A stretch of 64,000 bases of DNA from Xylona heveae TC161 (Eukaryota; Ascomycota; Xylonomycetes; Xylonales; Xylonaceae), in contig NW_017264194.1 of NCBI RefSeq assembly GCF_001619985.1, positions 806,001 to 870,000 of the forward strand, written 5' to 3'. Positions within the stretch are counted from its first letter, which is position 1. The number at the start of each line of letters is the position of its first letter. Positions 1 to 9,112 of this stretch are shown piece after piece. The translations under genes and the position numbers were made by a program. The notes under the pieces are model-generated. The model did not search any database and was not told the origin of the DNA. It worked only from the letters and a program-made list of their open reading frames with translations.

Positions 1-76
1 TCGATTCTTCTATCAGACATCTCCAGTCTTTGGCAAACTCCTTTCTTGGATCGCTTGGATACCGTCTTTCGAAATC

Positions 77-1671
77 ATGGAAAATTTCAGAAGCCCTACT
101 TCCATCTCTATCTCCAGAGTAGAATCGGCGTCATTGTCGTTCTTCGCTCCTCGACCTTTGCGCGTTAGAAAGGATATCAATGCGCGATCAAACAGTTTGG
201 TGCCTGCACCTCTAAGAATTGTGAAGGCTAAGCCTGTCGACCCATCTATCACTTGCGCTCGCGTTCGTGCAATCTCTTCCACTTCCGGTTCCTCTAGTCA
301 AGATTGCCTGGAACTTCTCAGAAACCCCATGGACTGTGGATCCAACTCGTCAAACATTCTATCTACTCAGCACCAGAAGCAAAAAGCTCGCGAAACCAAC
401 GTCTGTCTTACTTCTCACCTAGATGAACGGATTGATACTCAAAGCAATTCCTACAAGGATAGCTCATTTGCATCTCCAACGGATCTCCCGCTTATAGTCC
501 GCAAGCAACGGCGTGACATTCAAAACGTCATATCTCAACAGCGAAGAAGCCAACGCGACTTTAGCTCTGACGACTGCAAACGCGTCTTGCGGCTAATCCC
601 TAGCCAGCATTTTCCTTCTTCTCGAAAGTCATCTTATGCCGTCCCTGAATATCCGCCATTGCGCATTTCATCTACAACTTCATACCAAAATCCCGTTTCA
701 CCAGTTGATAGCGAGGAATTACTAGTAAGTGAACTCGAGTTTCTTTATGTTATCCAAAGCTTTCTAACGCAATTTTAGGACATAACCAACGCAAAACATG
801 ATCCTCCATTGGCAAGAAGATCGCATGGCGCTGAAAGAAGTTGTTCTGAATCCTCCACCATTCATCATCCGCCAAATAAATGCTCCATCCCTGCCGAAAA
901 AAAATATCATAGCCGGTGCCACTCTGAAGTACCTGCATTTGCCAACCATAGCTCTGAGAGAGCAGGAGAGTTACTATCACCATCTTCTCGAATTGTCTCC
1001 CACGCGTTCGATAGGATTTCTTCAGCTCAGTCCCAAATTGTTCGTTTTCAAAACGGTTTTGAGCCCATGAGGGAGCACCGGCGGTCAAAATCAGAGCCGG
1101 TTCCGACCAAAGGTGTGGTGGAGCCCAAGAAGTCACGCGCAGCCTCTTTACGAGGCTTCCTCTGCCGTTTATTCGGTAGAGGCGCACGTGCAGCTTCGAG
1201 GGCGAGGAAACCACCCCCGGAACTGGCCACCGCCGGTGCTGCCAAGTCCTCCTGCTCCCAGCGGGGCGATCGTAAGGTCACCTCGTTTGGGCAGCGGTTC
1301 CTCCTGCCGCCCCCGCCCCCTGCCGACCTCACCGCGGCCAACCCAGGGCCCACGATCAGGGTCCCGAAACGGCGATCGAACACGATCGCTGTGACGGGCC
1401 CTGCGTCCCTTCCCGCCGCAGCCCCGATCTCGGCGAGGACCCGAGCCGGCACGTTTCCGCAAGGAAGCAACGCTGGACTCTTGAGGGTCCAAGCTGAGTT
1501 CCGGGCTGATGGCCGGGAGGAGGAGTTCGTGGATGCCGCCCTGTGGTATCTCGGACTGTAAGTTTCCTTTTCTGGTTGATTGATGCCTCCTAATATTTTT
1601 CAAAATGAGTTTCTCACTGTTTGTCTTCTTTTAGGGCCGTCTTGGTCGTTCCAATGCTCAGTTTCATGTGA
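77..1671 (+). CDS. Ser/Arg-rich unknown protein with hydrophobic C-terminal tail
   Basis: I do not recognise this family. Proposed exons are 77-724, 779-1557 and 1635-1671, giving about 487 residues. Intron 1 (54 nt) has GTAAGT, a CTAAC branch site and TTTTAG; intron 2 (77 nt) has GTAAGT, CTAAT and TTTTAG, and both keep the frame. The first two thirds are polar and Ser/Arg-rich, probably disordered. A Pro/Ala/Arg-rich stretch from markedly GC-rich DNA (about 1130-1480) follows. The last 22 or so residues (FVDAALWYLG, then exon 3 LAVLVVPMLSFM) are almost all hydrophobic, like a tail anchor. Without intron 2 splicing the protein stops at 1561 inside the donor and lacks exon 3. The frame is open upstream to the window edge, so ATG 77 may be internal and the gene may be cut by the window. 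The function is unknown. Confidence 0.6.
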
Positions 1672-2162
1672 AACTGACATTGGATCGGCTAGGAGGATGG
1701 TGGTCGGCGGGAGGTGTGGAGCGCGGCGACGGGGGAAGTGTCTGTCGGGTGTTGAGTTCCTGTATAGTTAGCCATCAACCTCACCACCAAATGCGAGCAG
1801 ACAGTCGCCTGGTAGCGCTCAATACCGGGCGACTGTCCGAGTATTATTACCATTCAACCTGTCAAATGATGCCATGCCACAATGTCTGTCGTGAAATAAG
1901 CTACCAGATGGAATCCTGGTGAGTCTAAATTGATGTTGTTTTTAATTTCCTTTAGTGGGAGCATCCTAATCCTCGTGAGAAGCTTCTAGTATATATAATG
2001 CAGAAATGACCAGCCAAAAATGCAGCAAATTGTACAGTTCCACTGCCTCGCTGACCGTTCAACGTGACGCTCGTAATCAAAAACCACAATGGTGATTAAC
2101 GAAGGGGGAAATCATGATCTAAGTGAAAAAATATAACGCTCATTAAGGCTATCTCATCAAGT
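1672..2162. other. Convergent intergenic spacer
   Basis: This AT-rich stretch lies between two converging genes and should hold both 3' ends. I see no gene, repeat or RNA here. Confidence 0.5.
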
Positions 2163-3463
2163 TCACCCCATAATAGCTCTCACATCCCATACCAACAGTC
2201 TCTCGTCCCATCCACAACTAGCGCACCATCCTTCTGCGCCGAACAAGCACCAATCTACACCCGTCACAAATTCCGTGTGGCGCGCCATACGCCCCATTTC
2301 TCTCGCCGGGCCTTGTACAACTTCGCTGGTTTTGCCCATGGATACACCAGGGCCGCCCACGCCAAGCCCGATTCCATCCGTCCAGACACGGCACGTCATA
2401 TCGTAACTTGCGCTCAGCAAAACATCTGGAAGGTGGGGACTCCACGCAAGCTTGCGTATGGCATATCCGTGTCCTGGCAACACTGCTAATGGACCTTGAC
2501 TCGGCATGCGCAAGTCGAAGGTGCGGATTAACCTGTCAACACCCCCTGTCGCGATAATTGTGTCGCGGTATTTGTTCCAGTCGTGTGTAAGGCATTCAGA
2601 CGGCGGGAAAGTCCCATTTGCAAGACGTGGAACTGTGGGTGGAATGGGAGGGAGTAGTGATCCTGGTCCATCAATCGTGCATGCATATGGGGTGTTTGAT
2701 ACGGCAGGAGCATTGTGGATTGATGTTGCGGAAACGAGATGATTAGTTGTCCCGCTAACCGTGGGCGCGCGGACGTCGAAGACCCGTAGGTGGCTGTCAG
2801 ATGAGACGCATGAGAGGAGGAACGGTGAATGAGGAGACCAGGAGGCGGAGTAGGTGCAGGAGTTCGTGGGAAGGGTGAGGATTGAGGCCGGGCGCGTGGG
2901 GTTCCACTGCCATACGTAAGTATTTGGCTGATTTGAAAGGCAGACTTCAATGGATTTGGACCAGAAAATAAAAAAGCAAGAAACTAGGTTCGCATACAAT
3001 TTTAACTGTTCCATCCCACGAACTTGAACAGAACGTATCTTTGGAAGTAAGATTCCAGTGCACGGAGAATACCTCGCGCTTGTGCTCGTGCCATGATTGC
3101 ACAGGGAAATTATCCAGATTAAGGTCAAAGAGCTTGACAGCACCGTCGCCCGATGCAACCACTATTTGATTCTCATGCGCCTCAGACCATGCGGTGTCGA
3201 AAAGACAGTCTTGAGTATCGTACCTGGGGACGTTGATCCGAAAAGTTAGATATGCTGCCTATGATACAGACCGGGGAAAAGGGCGAAAGTTATAGATACC
3301 ATTTTTCTGCGACTATGCCGTTTGGTGTTAGACCGAGTATGTAGAGACGGCCATTTCCAACAAGTCCGAAATTTGCAGCTGCTGACACGGCAATACGCGA
3401 GTCAAAGAAGGGGGAATATTTCACGCCGTATCCGTTGAAGCCTTGGGTGCGAAACTCGAGCAT
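2163..3463 (-). CDS. pex7: Peroxisomal PTS2 import receptor Pex7 (WD40)
   Basis: Pex7 binds the N-terminal PTS2 signal of matrix proteins in the cytosol and, with a Pex20-type co-receptor, delivers them to the peroxisome. Exons on the minus strand are 3463-3300, 3223-2998 and 2906-2163, giving 377 residues, about the family's length. Introns of 76 and 91 nt have donors GTATCT and GTATGC and both end in CAG. The N-terminus begins MLEFRTQGFNGYGVKYSPF, typical of fungal Pex7. WD40 repeats follow, with clear blades at SGDGAVKLFDL, SSSWDGTVKIWNPTRP, SPHSPFLLSCVSSDSHLRVFD, TGGVDRLIRTFDLR and SASYDMTCRVW; the last ends WDERLLVWDVRA. A longer Pro/Gly-rich loop sits between the blades at about residues 215-245. 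It is divergent from the AlkB-like gene, with 403 bp between the start codons. Identification is firm. Confidence 0.93.
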
Positions 3464-3866
3464 TGTGGGAGCTGAGGCAGTAGCCGCCGGCCCTGGTCTG
3501 GTAAAAATTCAGCGTCAAATAGATAATTTAGAAATGGCGCAGCTATGTCATGGCTGAGTATATTCTTTGCTTCCCGGTCTGAATTACTGCAAAAATATTG
3601 CTGGTGATGTTGTTGCTTCCTTGCCATTTCGCGTTGCCGAGGATGACGGAGATACTCCGGCGATGTCATGTCCCCCGCATTGGGTAAGGCGGTGAGGCGA
3701 CTTAGGGTTTCTGCCGCTTTGAGCTTATTTAGTCATAGGCTAGGCAGTTAGTTACCTCTCCGCCCTATGGCTTGGAGATTTCAGGCAACAGGCAACGGAG
3801 CATAAAACCTTTCGAGCCATGGAGATTGGATGAATCAATGCTTCCACGTCTGTTGATGTTATCCTC
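3464..3866. promoter_or_regulatory. Shared divergent promoter region, pex7 / AlkB-like gene
   Basis: These 403 bp separate two head-to-head start codons, so both promoters must overlap here. No single regulatory site stands out by eye. Confidence 0.45.
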
Positions 3867-5334
3867 ATGGATGGGTTTTCTCATCGTAAACGGCGGCGAA
3901 GTTCTTCAGATGATGGTTCCTATGAGGAAGCCGTAGAACCAAGCTCTCAAGAGGATTCGACAGAGTTCAAGCTCGCTCTCTTATCTTCCTTGCATCCATA
4001 TGTCCCACAAGATACATTATTAGATATATTAATTTCATCAGATGGTTCTGTTAAAGCGGCATTAAAGAAATTAACCCCCGATCGAGATGAACCGTCACCG
4101 AGGAAGAAAGCTGCCACAGCATCTCCGGCCTTTCAATCATCTCTTTCAAGCTATGTCAAACCAGGAAACGGAAATTCATTTCCTTTAAACCGGGTCTCTT
4201 CCCCTCTCACCCGCAAGGGTCGTACTCTGCATTTGTACGATCCACAGGACGTTGCTCAGCATACACCATGCTCGATCATTCATAATTTCCTTCCGCCTGA
4301 GACGGCGGAAAGCTTGCTCAAAGAGCTGCTACAAGAGGCAACTACATTTGGGAATTTGCAATTTAAGATATTTGATAGAGTAGTGCAAAGTCCTCATTCG
4401 TCCTGCTTTTATGTGCATTCCATGGACGAGCAGAAAATGCAGAAGACAGAATTTCTTTACAACGGAAGCCGCCTTACGGTGCGTATTCTTAGTTTCTGAA
4501 CCTCCGTCATGTATGATTTATTAACTTATTGCCATAGGACGTCAGAAGGTCAACTCCTCGCATGCGTCATGTGTCGGATCTTGTGCAAGACGCTGTCAAT
4601 AAGGAGATAGCCAAGCGAATCAAAACCCATTATCCAAGTGGCAAGAAGCTCAAGCACCAGTCGCCCCACGAATGGGTCCCAAATGCTGCCTTTGTCAATT
4701 GCTATGAAGGCGGCGGCGAGAGTGTCGGATATCATTCAGATCAACTTACCTATCTCGGCCCGAGAGCAGTCATTGGCAGCCTCAGCCTCGGAGTTGCTCG
4801 AGAATTTAGAGTACGGAAAATTGTTCCCCGAGATGATCCAGACGAAAGCAAAGACGGCAGTAGTCTATCCCGTGCAGATGCCGAAGGACAGATTGCCATT
4901 CACCTCCCGCACAACTCTCTTCTCGTCATGCATGCAGAAATGCAAGAAGAATGGAAGCACAGTCTTGTTCCAGCTCAAGCTATCGATCCGCACCCCATCT
5001 CCGGAAACAGGCGCATCAATGTAACGTATAGGTACTATCGGGATAGCTTTCATCCACGTTACACACCGCGTTGTAATTGCAATGTCCCTACCGTTCTGAG
5101 AGTGGTACAACGGAAAAAGGAAAATTATGGGAAATATATGTGGATGTGTCACGGTGGAATGGAACCTGGAAAAGAAGGGTATGTTCCGATAGCCATCAAT
5201 TCGGTGCATTGCTGATAGCATCTAGGTGTTCATTCTTCCAGTGGGCTGAATTTGACGAGGATGGAGAACCGCCTTGGGTTACAAATCGATCCCGCAGTCA
5301 GTCGGAAACACGGGTGCTGCAGTCCGCCACTTGA
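3867..5334 (+). CDS. AlkB-family Fe(II)/2-oxoglutarate dioxygenase with CUE-like and GRF zinc-finger modules
   Basis: Exons 3867-4478, 4538-5178 and 5226-5334 give 453 residues. AlkB proteins of the ALKBH2/3 type remove N-alkyl lesions from DNA or RNA by oxidative demethylation. The order of domains is: a basic, possibly nuclear N-terminus (HRKRRRSSS); a CUE-like ubiquitin-binding helix bundle at about 33-70 (LALLSSLHPYVPQDTLLDIL); the 2OG-Fe(II) core at about 115-372; and a GRF zinc finger at 383-431. Iron ligands are H270, D272 (YHSDQ) and H345; the 2OG-binding signature RxNxTxR is R363-R369. Zinc ligands are C383, C385, C408 and C419, and the GRF finger is only complete after the 47-nt second intron is removed. 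GRF fingers bind nucleic acid and CUE domains bind ubiquitin, so recruitment to marked damaged sites is plausible, though this is inference. It converges on the JmjC gene. Confidence 0.9.
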
Positions 5335-5539
5335 ATCAAATTCTAGTGATCAAAGAATTAACTGATTCTAGATTCTTTGAATTTTGACCAAGGCGGTTTT
5401 CATTTCATTTTGCAATTAGACATTTATTGCCGCTAAAAAATTAGATTAAAATATTTACACTTTGAAATCAGCTCTGAGCTTGTCGGCTGGAATTGCTCAG
5501 AATCAATCAAGGCTGCCTCGTATCTGTATTTAACGCGTT

Positions 5540-6985
5540 TCAGTTCCACCAAAAGCTGATACTAAAACTAACGCTTAAACTTCGAACAAAGTGCCACCAT
5601 CCAACAGGTATGTACAAGCATTCTCCTTCTTCCAATATGCATTCAACATATTTGGCGTCTTTAAACAATGGGAACTTTTCATCTGTCTTCTCCGTACCCA
5701 TGGCGTCGCTCCAATCGGCTTCCTCTTCGGCCATGGCTGCCGCTACGTCAACCTGACTTGTATTCTGCATATCGACTCCGCCGTCCTCGATGCCTCTGGG
5801 ATACAATTTATCCGTCTCTATTGGACTGTATAAGCGGATATACTTTCTTCCAACGGCTTGGCATAGGATATTATGGTAAGGGTCCGTATGCAACGGAGAT
5901 ATTGTGCCGGCAGGACCAAACCATGCGTTCAATAACGGCTCATCAAGCTCAGGTATATCTTTGTCCGCAAGCGGCGTTCCAGGCATCGGCGGCGGAGGAA
6001 TGGTGTAGCAAAAGTCTGGGACGGAGATGTCATTGCGTAGATTTGGAATTTGCGAAAAGAGGTCATGCTGGGCAAGATAACCCATACGATGCTCTTTTTG
6101 ACTAGTTTGATCCGTCTTTTCATTTCGTAAGGCGCTCTCAACTAGATCTTTACGGACTAGATATTGATCCATAAAGTCTCGGAATGGAATGAGGGCTTGT
6201 CCCCAACCTTCATCCGTGTAGGATCGCCCAATCTCGACTGGGACGAGACGTCGGCCTCCAAAAGTTCGTTGAAGGAGATAAGATGGGCTCTTCCACGGCC
6301 GTTCATTGAGAGCAGGCCAGTGAGAAAGAGCATCCGTTAGGATTACAGGCGTTGGATTGACAAGATGGGTTTCAAACTGGGTCAGCGACAGCCGCGCTCG
6401 AGGGATTTCATTGGTGATTTCAGGAATAGACATTTCCGATATTGGAAAGGTGTCGTCCTCAAGCTTTCGCCGCTTACTGCGTTGATCTTCTGCTGGGTCC
6501 TGCTTGACAATCTCGGAATCTGCGAGCGCAGATATAAGTGTTTCAATGAGTTCGCGACGTAGCGGGGCACCAGTCATAATGACGGCCGTATCCAGCGTAC
6601 GCACGACAGAAGCAAGCCAGTCTTCATCTTGGACAATTTCGACACCGTCATTAGCGATGACAGCGGCTTGACCGTGATTTATGCGGTGATCAAGCTTGGT
6701 CTGAGACAGATGCCACTCAATCTCCGAAATGGCTTTAGATATGCTTGCGTCGGTAAACAGTCGCCGCCAGCAGGTCGGCACATCCTTGAATGGGTATGCA
6801 TGTAGTTTATCGCGAGCAAACTGTATAAGATTATCTGGACGACTCCTCAATAACTGTAAAACGGCCTTTCCACATCCCTGGATGGGATCGTCGGCAAAGA
6901 TATCTTCGATTATTGAATGAGCTGCCGCGCAGAGCTCTTCGAGGTCGATTACCGCCTGGGCCATTGGCATGTCTGAGATCTGCAT
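5540..6985 (-). CDS. JmjC-domain Fe(II)/2-oxoglutarate dioxygenase, JMJD5/KDM8-like
   Basis: A single exon gives 481 residues, which start at the first ATG of the frame. The N-terminal half is helical, with a basic stretch (SKRRKLEDD, about 170-178). From about residue 196 the protein matches the JMJD5/cupin_8 type of JmjC protein: a PVILTDALSHWPAL segment near 213-226 and the core LNAWFGPAGTISPLHTDPYHN. Iron ligands are H366, D368 and H465 (GWWHFVRSLS); K381 (GRKYIRLY) is in the usual 2OG-binding place, so it should be active. The family includes protein hydroxylases and proteases acting on histone or ribosomal substrates; the substrate here cannot be told. An acidic insert (about 408-445) interrupts the second half of the fold. 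The 3' end lies 205 bp from that of the AlkB-like gene. Confidence 0.88.
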   Translation of the reverse strand: MQISDMPMAQAVIDLEELCAAAHSIIEDIFADDPIQGCGKAVLQLLRSRPDNLIQFARDKLHAYPFKDVPTCWRRLFTDASISKAISEIEWHLSQTKLDHRINHGQAAVIANDGVEIVQDEDWLASVVRTLDTAVIMTGAPLRRELIETLISALADSEIVKQDPAEDQRSKRRKLEDDTFPISEMSIPEITNEIPRARLSLTQFETHLVNPTPVILTDALSHWPALNERPWKSPSYLLQRTFGGRRLVPVEIGRSYTDEGWGQALIPFRDFMDQYLVRKDLVESALRNEKTDQTSQKEHRMGYLAQHDLFSQIPNLRNDISVPDFCYTIPPPPMPGTPLADKDIPELDEPLLNAWFGPAGTISPLHTDPYHNILCQAVGRKYIRLYSPIETDKLYPRGIEDGGVDMQNTSQVDVAAAMAEEEADWSDAMGTEKTDEKFPLFKDAKYVECILEEGECLYIPVGWWHFVRSLSVSFSISFWWN

Positions 6986-7472
6986 GTTGCCATGATCTAG
7001 ACGATCATCGATGCCGAAATGTGTTTGGTGAAATAGCCTTTTGAGTTTCAGTTTGTCTCAAAAGAATCTTTGAATAATCTGAAACTTATTCACATGACAT
7101 AAAAAGTTTGGTGGCATCTGAAAAGAGTGACCTTGAAAATTCCTTCAGAAAAAGAGGAGCCGCGAATAATTGGGTCGCTTTTGAGATATATTAGTCACAC
7201 ATTATTACACAGTCACATAAAAAAAAAAGAATTTTTTTTTTTTTTTTTAGCAATCCTCAGGCAGAAATTGTAAAGAAGTGGACTGATGCTAAGAATACAT
7301 AGCTTATGATTCAGGGTCCTGTCATCCTTCTGAATACTCCCAGTATGAATGGCTACGACTTGTCTCGCTAGACTAAGGTTGCGCTCTTTCCTTTACCGCG
7401 CGGTAGAAACGAAGGGTGATCCGCCCCCCCCCAAAGCCATTGATTGATTGATTGCCTACGAGTACCCATCCA
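6986..7472. other. Intergenic region upstream of JmjC gene and kinase gene
   Basis: This is the divergent spacer between the JmjC gene (-) and the kinase gene (+). It contains an A-run followed directly by a T-run (about 7220-7249) that could form a simple hairpin, and (TTGA)n-like sequence near 7440-7451. No gene is seen. Confidence 0.4.
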
Positions 7473-8027
7473 ATGCCCCACCCTCCACTCGATCCCAGAC
7501 CATCCGTGAACGTTACCGCTCCAGGCCCTCCTGCTGTATCAGAAAAGGCGACTGCGTGTAAGTTCTTTGCTCCCATACTTTGAGACAAGCGGTATTATTC
7601 TTTCTCGTCCTTCTCAAATGCTCTTCTAATTCTTGGTGGCGAGAGCACAGCGAAAGCCGAGCACGTCGACCGTGCCCGAGAACGTCCCGCTACGGCGGCC
7701 CAAGCAACAATTAATTCGAGCGCTGCGGCTCGTCGAGCGCCCTCGCGATCAACCTTAGACCCTGGCAACCCCTCGCTCTTGGATCAAGCAATATATATCC
7801 TCTCTGTCACTGATCAGCTCGTGACCGTTGACTCGATTCTGTGGGGTTCTAAATCTTCCCGGCATCGACGACCGGCTCTCCGCACTCCCGCGCACCCTGT
7901 TCCTACCCAACACCCGGACGAAGCTCAAAACAACGAGAATAAACGCCGTACGACTAAAACAGATTCTTCGATAAGTTTACAGAGCCTGGGTCGCGTTGAA
8001 AAAAGTGATCCAAACATATCCGCTGCC
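7473..8027 (+). other. Possible upstream coding exon and N-terminal extension of the Pho85-type kinase
   Basis: The frame of the kinase start is open for 513 nt, from 7584, with no in-frame ATG before 8028. A well-formed intron can be read just upstream: donor GTAAGT at 7558, CTAAT branch site at 7626-7630 and CACAG ending at 7650. Joining 7473-7557 to 7651 keeps the frame and gives an ATG at 7473, adding 154 residues to the kinase (489 in all). The extension is Pro/Ala/Arg-rich with one hydrophobic segment (AIYILSVTDQL). Alternatively this is 5' leader that is open by chance. Alternative-start forms of Aspergillus nidulans PhoA have been described, which makes a long form worth testing. Confidence 0.45.
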
Positions 8028-9112
8028 ATGGACGCCAAACGGACACCTAGCTCTTTTCAGCAGCTGGAGAAGTTGGGAGAGGGTACCTATGCGACAGTGC
8101 GTCTTCCCGCTGACCCGCCAGGATGTGTGACGAGATGGAAAGGTTATCGGATCGCTAATATGCATTTGGATAGGTGTTCAAAGGACGAAATCGACAGACG
8201 GGAGTGCTAGTTGCACTCAAAGAAATCCATCTTGACAGCGAAGAAGGAACGCCGTCGACTGCTATTCGAGAGATTTCTTTGATGAAAGAGCTCAAGCACG
8301 AGAATATCGTCAACCTGCACGATGTCATCCATACGGAAAATAAACTGATGCTGGTCTTCGAATATATGGACAAGGATTTGAAGAAGTACATGGATTCGCG
8401 AGGAGATAGAGGGCAACTCGACTACGTGACTATCAAGTCATTCATGCATCAGCTATTACAAGGCATTGCATTCTGCCACGAGAATCGAGTGCTGCACCGC
8501 GATCTTAAACCACAGAACCTTTTGATCAATACCAAGGGTCAGTTGAAGCTCGCAGACTTTGGTCTGGCCCGAGCGTTCGGCATCCCCGTGAATACCTTCT
8601 CCAATGAAGTAGTCACACTATGGTACCGCGCTCCAGACGTGCTCCTGGGTAGCCGAACGTACAACACCAGCATCGATATCTGGTCGGCTGGGTGCATTAT
8701 GGCCGAGATGTACACTGGTCGGCCGCTGTTTCCCGGCACCACCAATGAGGACCAGCTGCAGAAGATTTTTCGTTTAATGGGCACTCCATCGGAGCGCTCT
8801 TGGCCCGGAATCTCTCAGTTCCCCGAATACAAGCCCAACTTTCACATTTATGCCACCCAGGACCTGCGGCTCATCCTGCCTCAGATTGATCAGATGGGTC
8901 TCGACCTACTAAGTCGCATGCTTCAGCTTCGCCCTGAAATGCGTATCAGCGCCAAGGATGCTCTGCAGCACCCTTGGTTTCACGATCTTCCTCAGTTGAG
9001 GAGCCGACAACAGGCACAACAACAGGCGCAAGCGCAAGCGCAGCAGCAACAGCAGCCGCCAATGAGCGGTGGTTATGCAGCATCGGGGATGGTGGCCCAA
9101 GGCGGTTACTGA
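8028..9112 (+). CDS. pho85: Cyclin-dependent kinase, Pho85/PhoA type
   Basis: Exons 8028-8096 and 8174-9112 (77-nt intron, donor GTGCGT, CTAAT branch site, end ATAG) give a 335-residue kinase from the start [19 protein letters not shown], where fungal Pho85 kinases usually begin. All kinase landmarks are present: glycine loop [15 protein letters not shown] lysine K39, the PSTAIRE helix (residues 50-56), [11 protein letters not shown] and the APD segment. A Q/A-rich tail ([15 protein letters not shown]) follows the domain. Pho85-type kinases pair with many cyclins and link phosphate and nutrient state to growth, morphogenesis and, in Aspergillus, choice of developmental path. The start at 8028 is chosen by homology; see the separate entry for a possible longer form. 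Confidence 0.95.

Noticed and set aside
7220-7249. A-run/T-run hairpin as terminator
   Set aside because: Factor-independent terminators of this kind are bacterial; here it is a simple repeat in a fungal promoter region.
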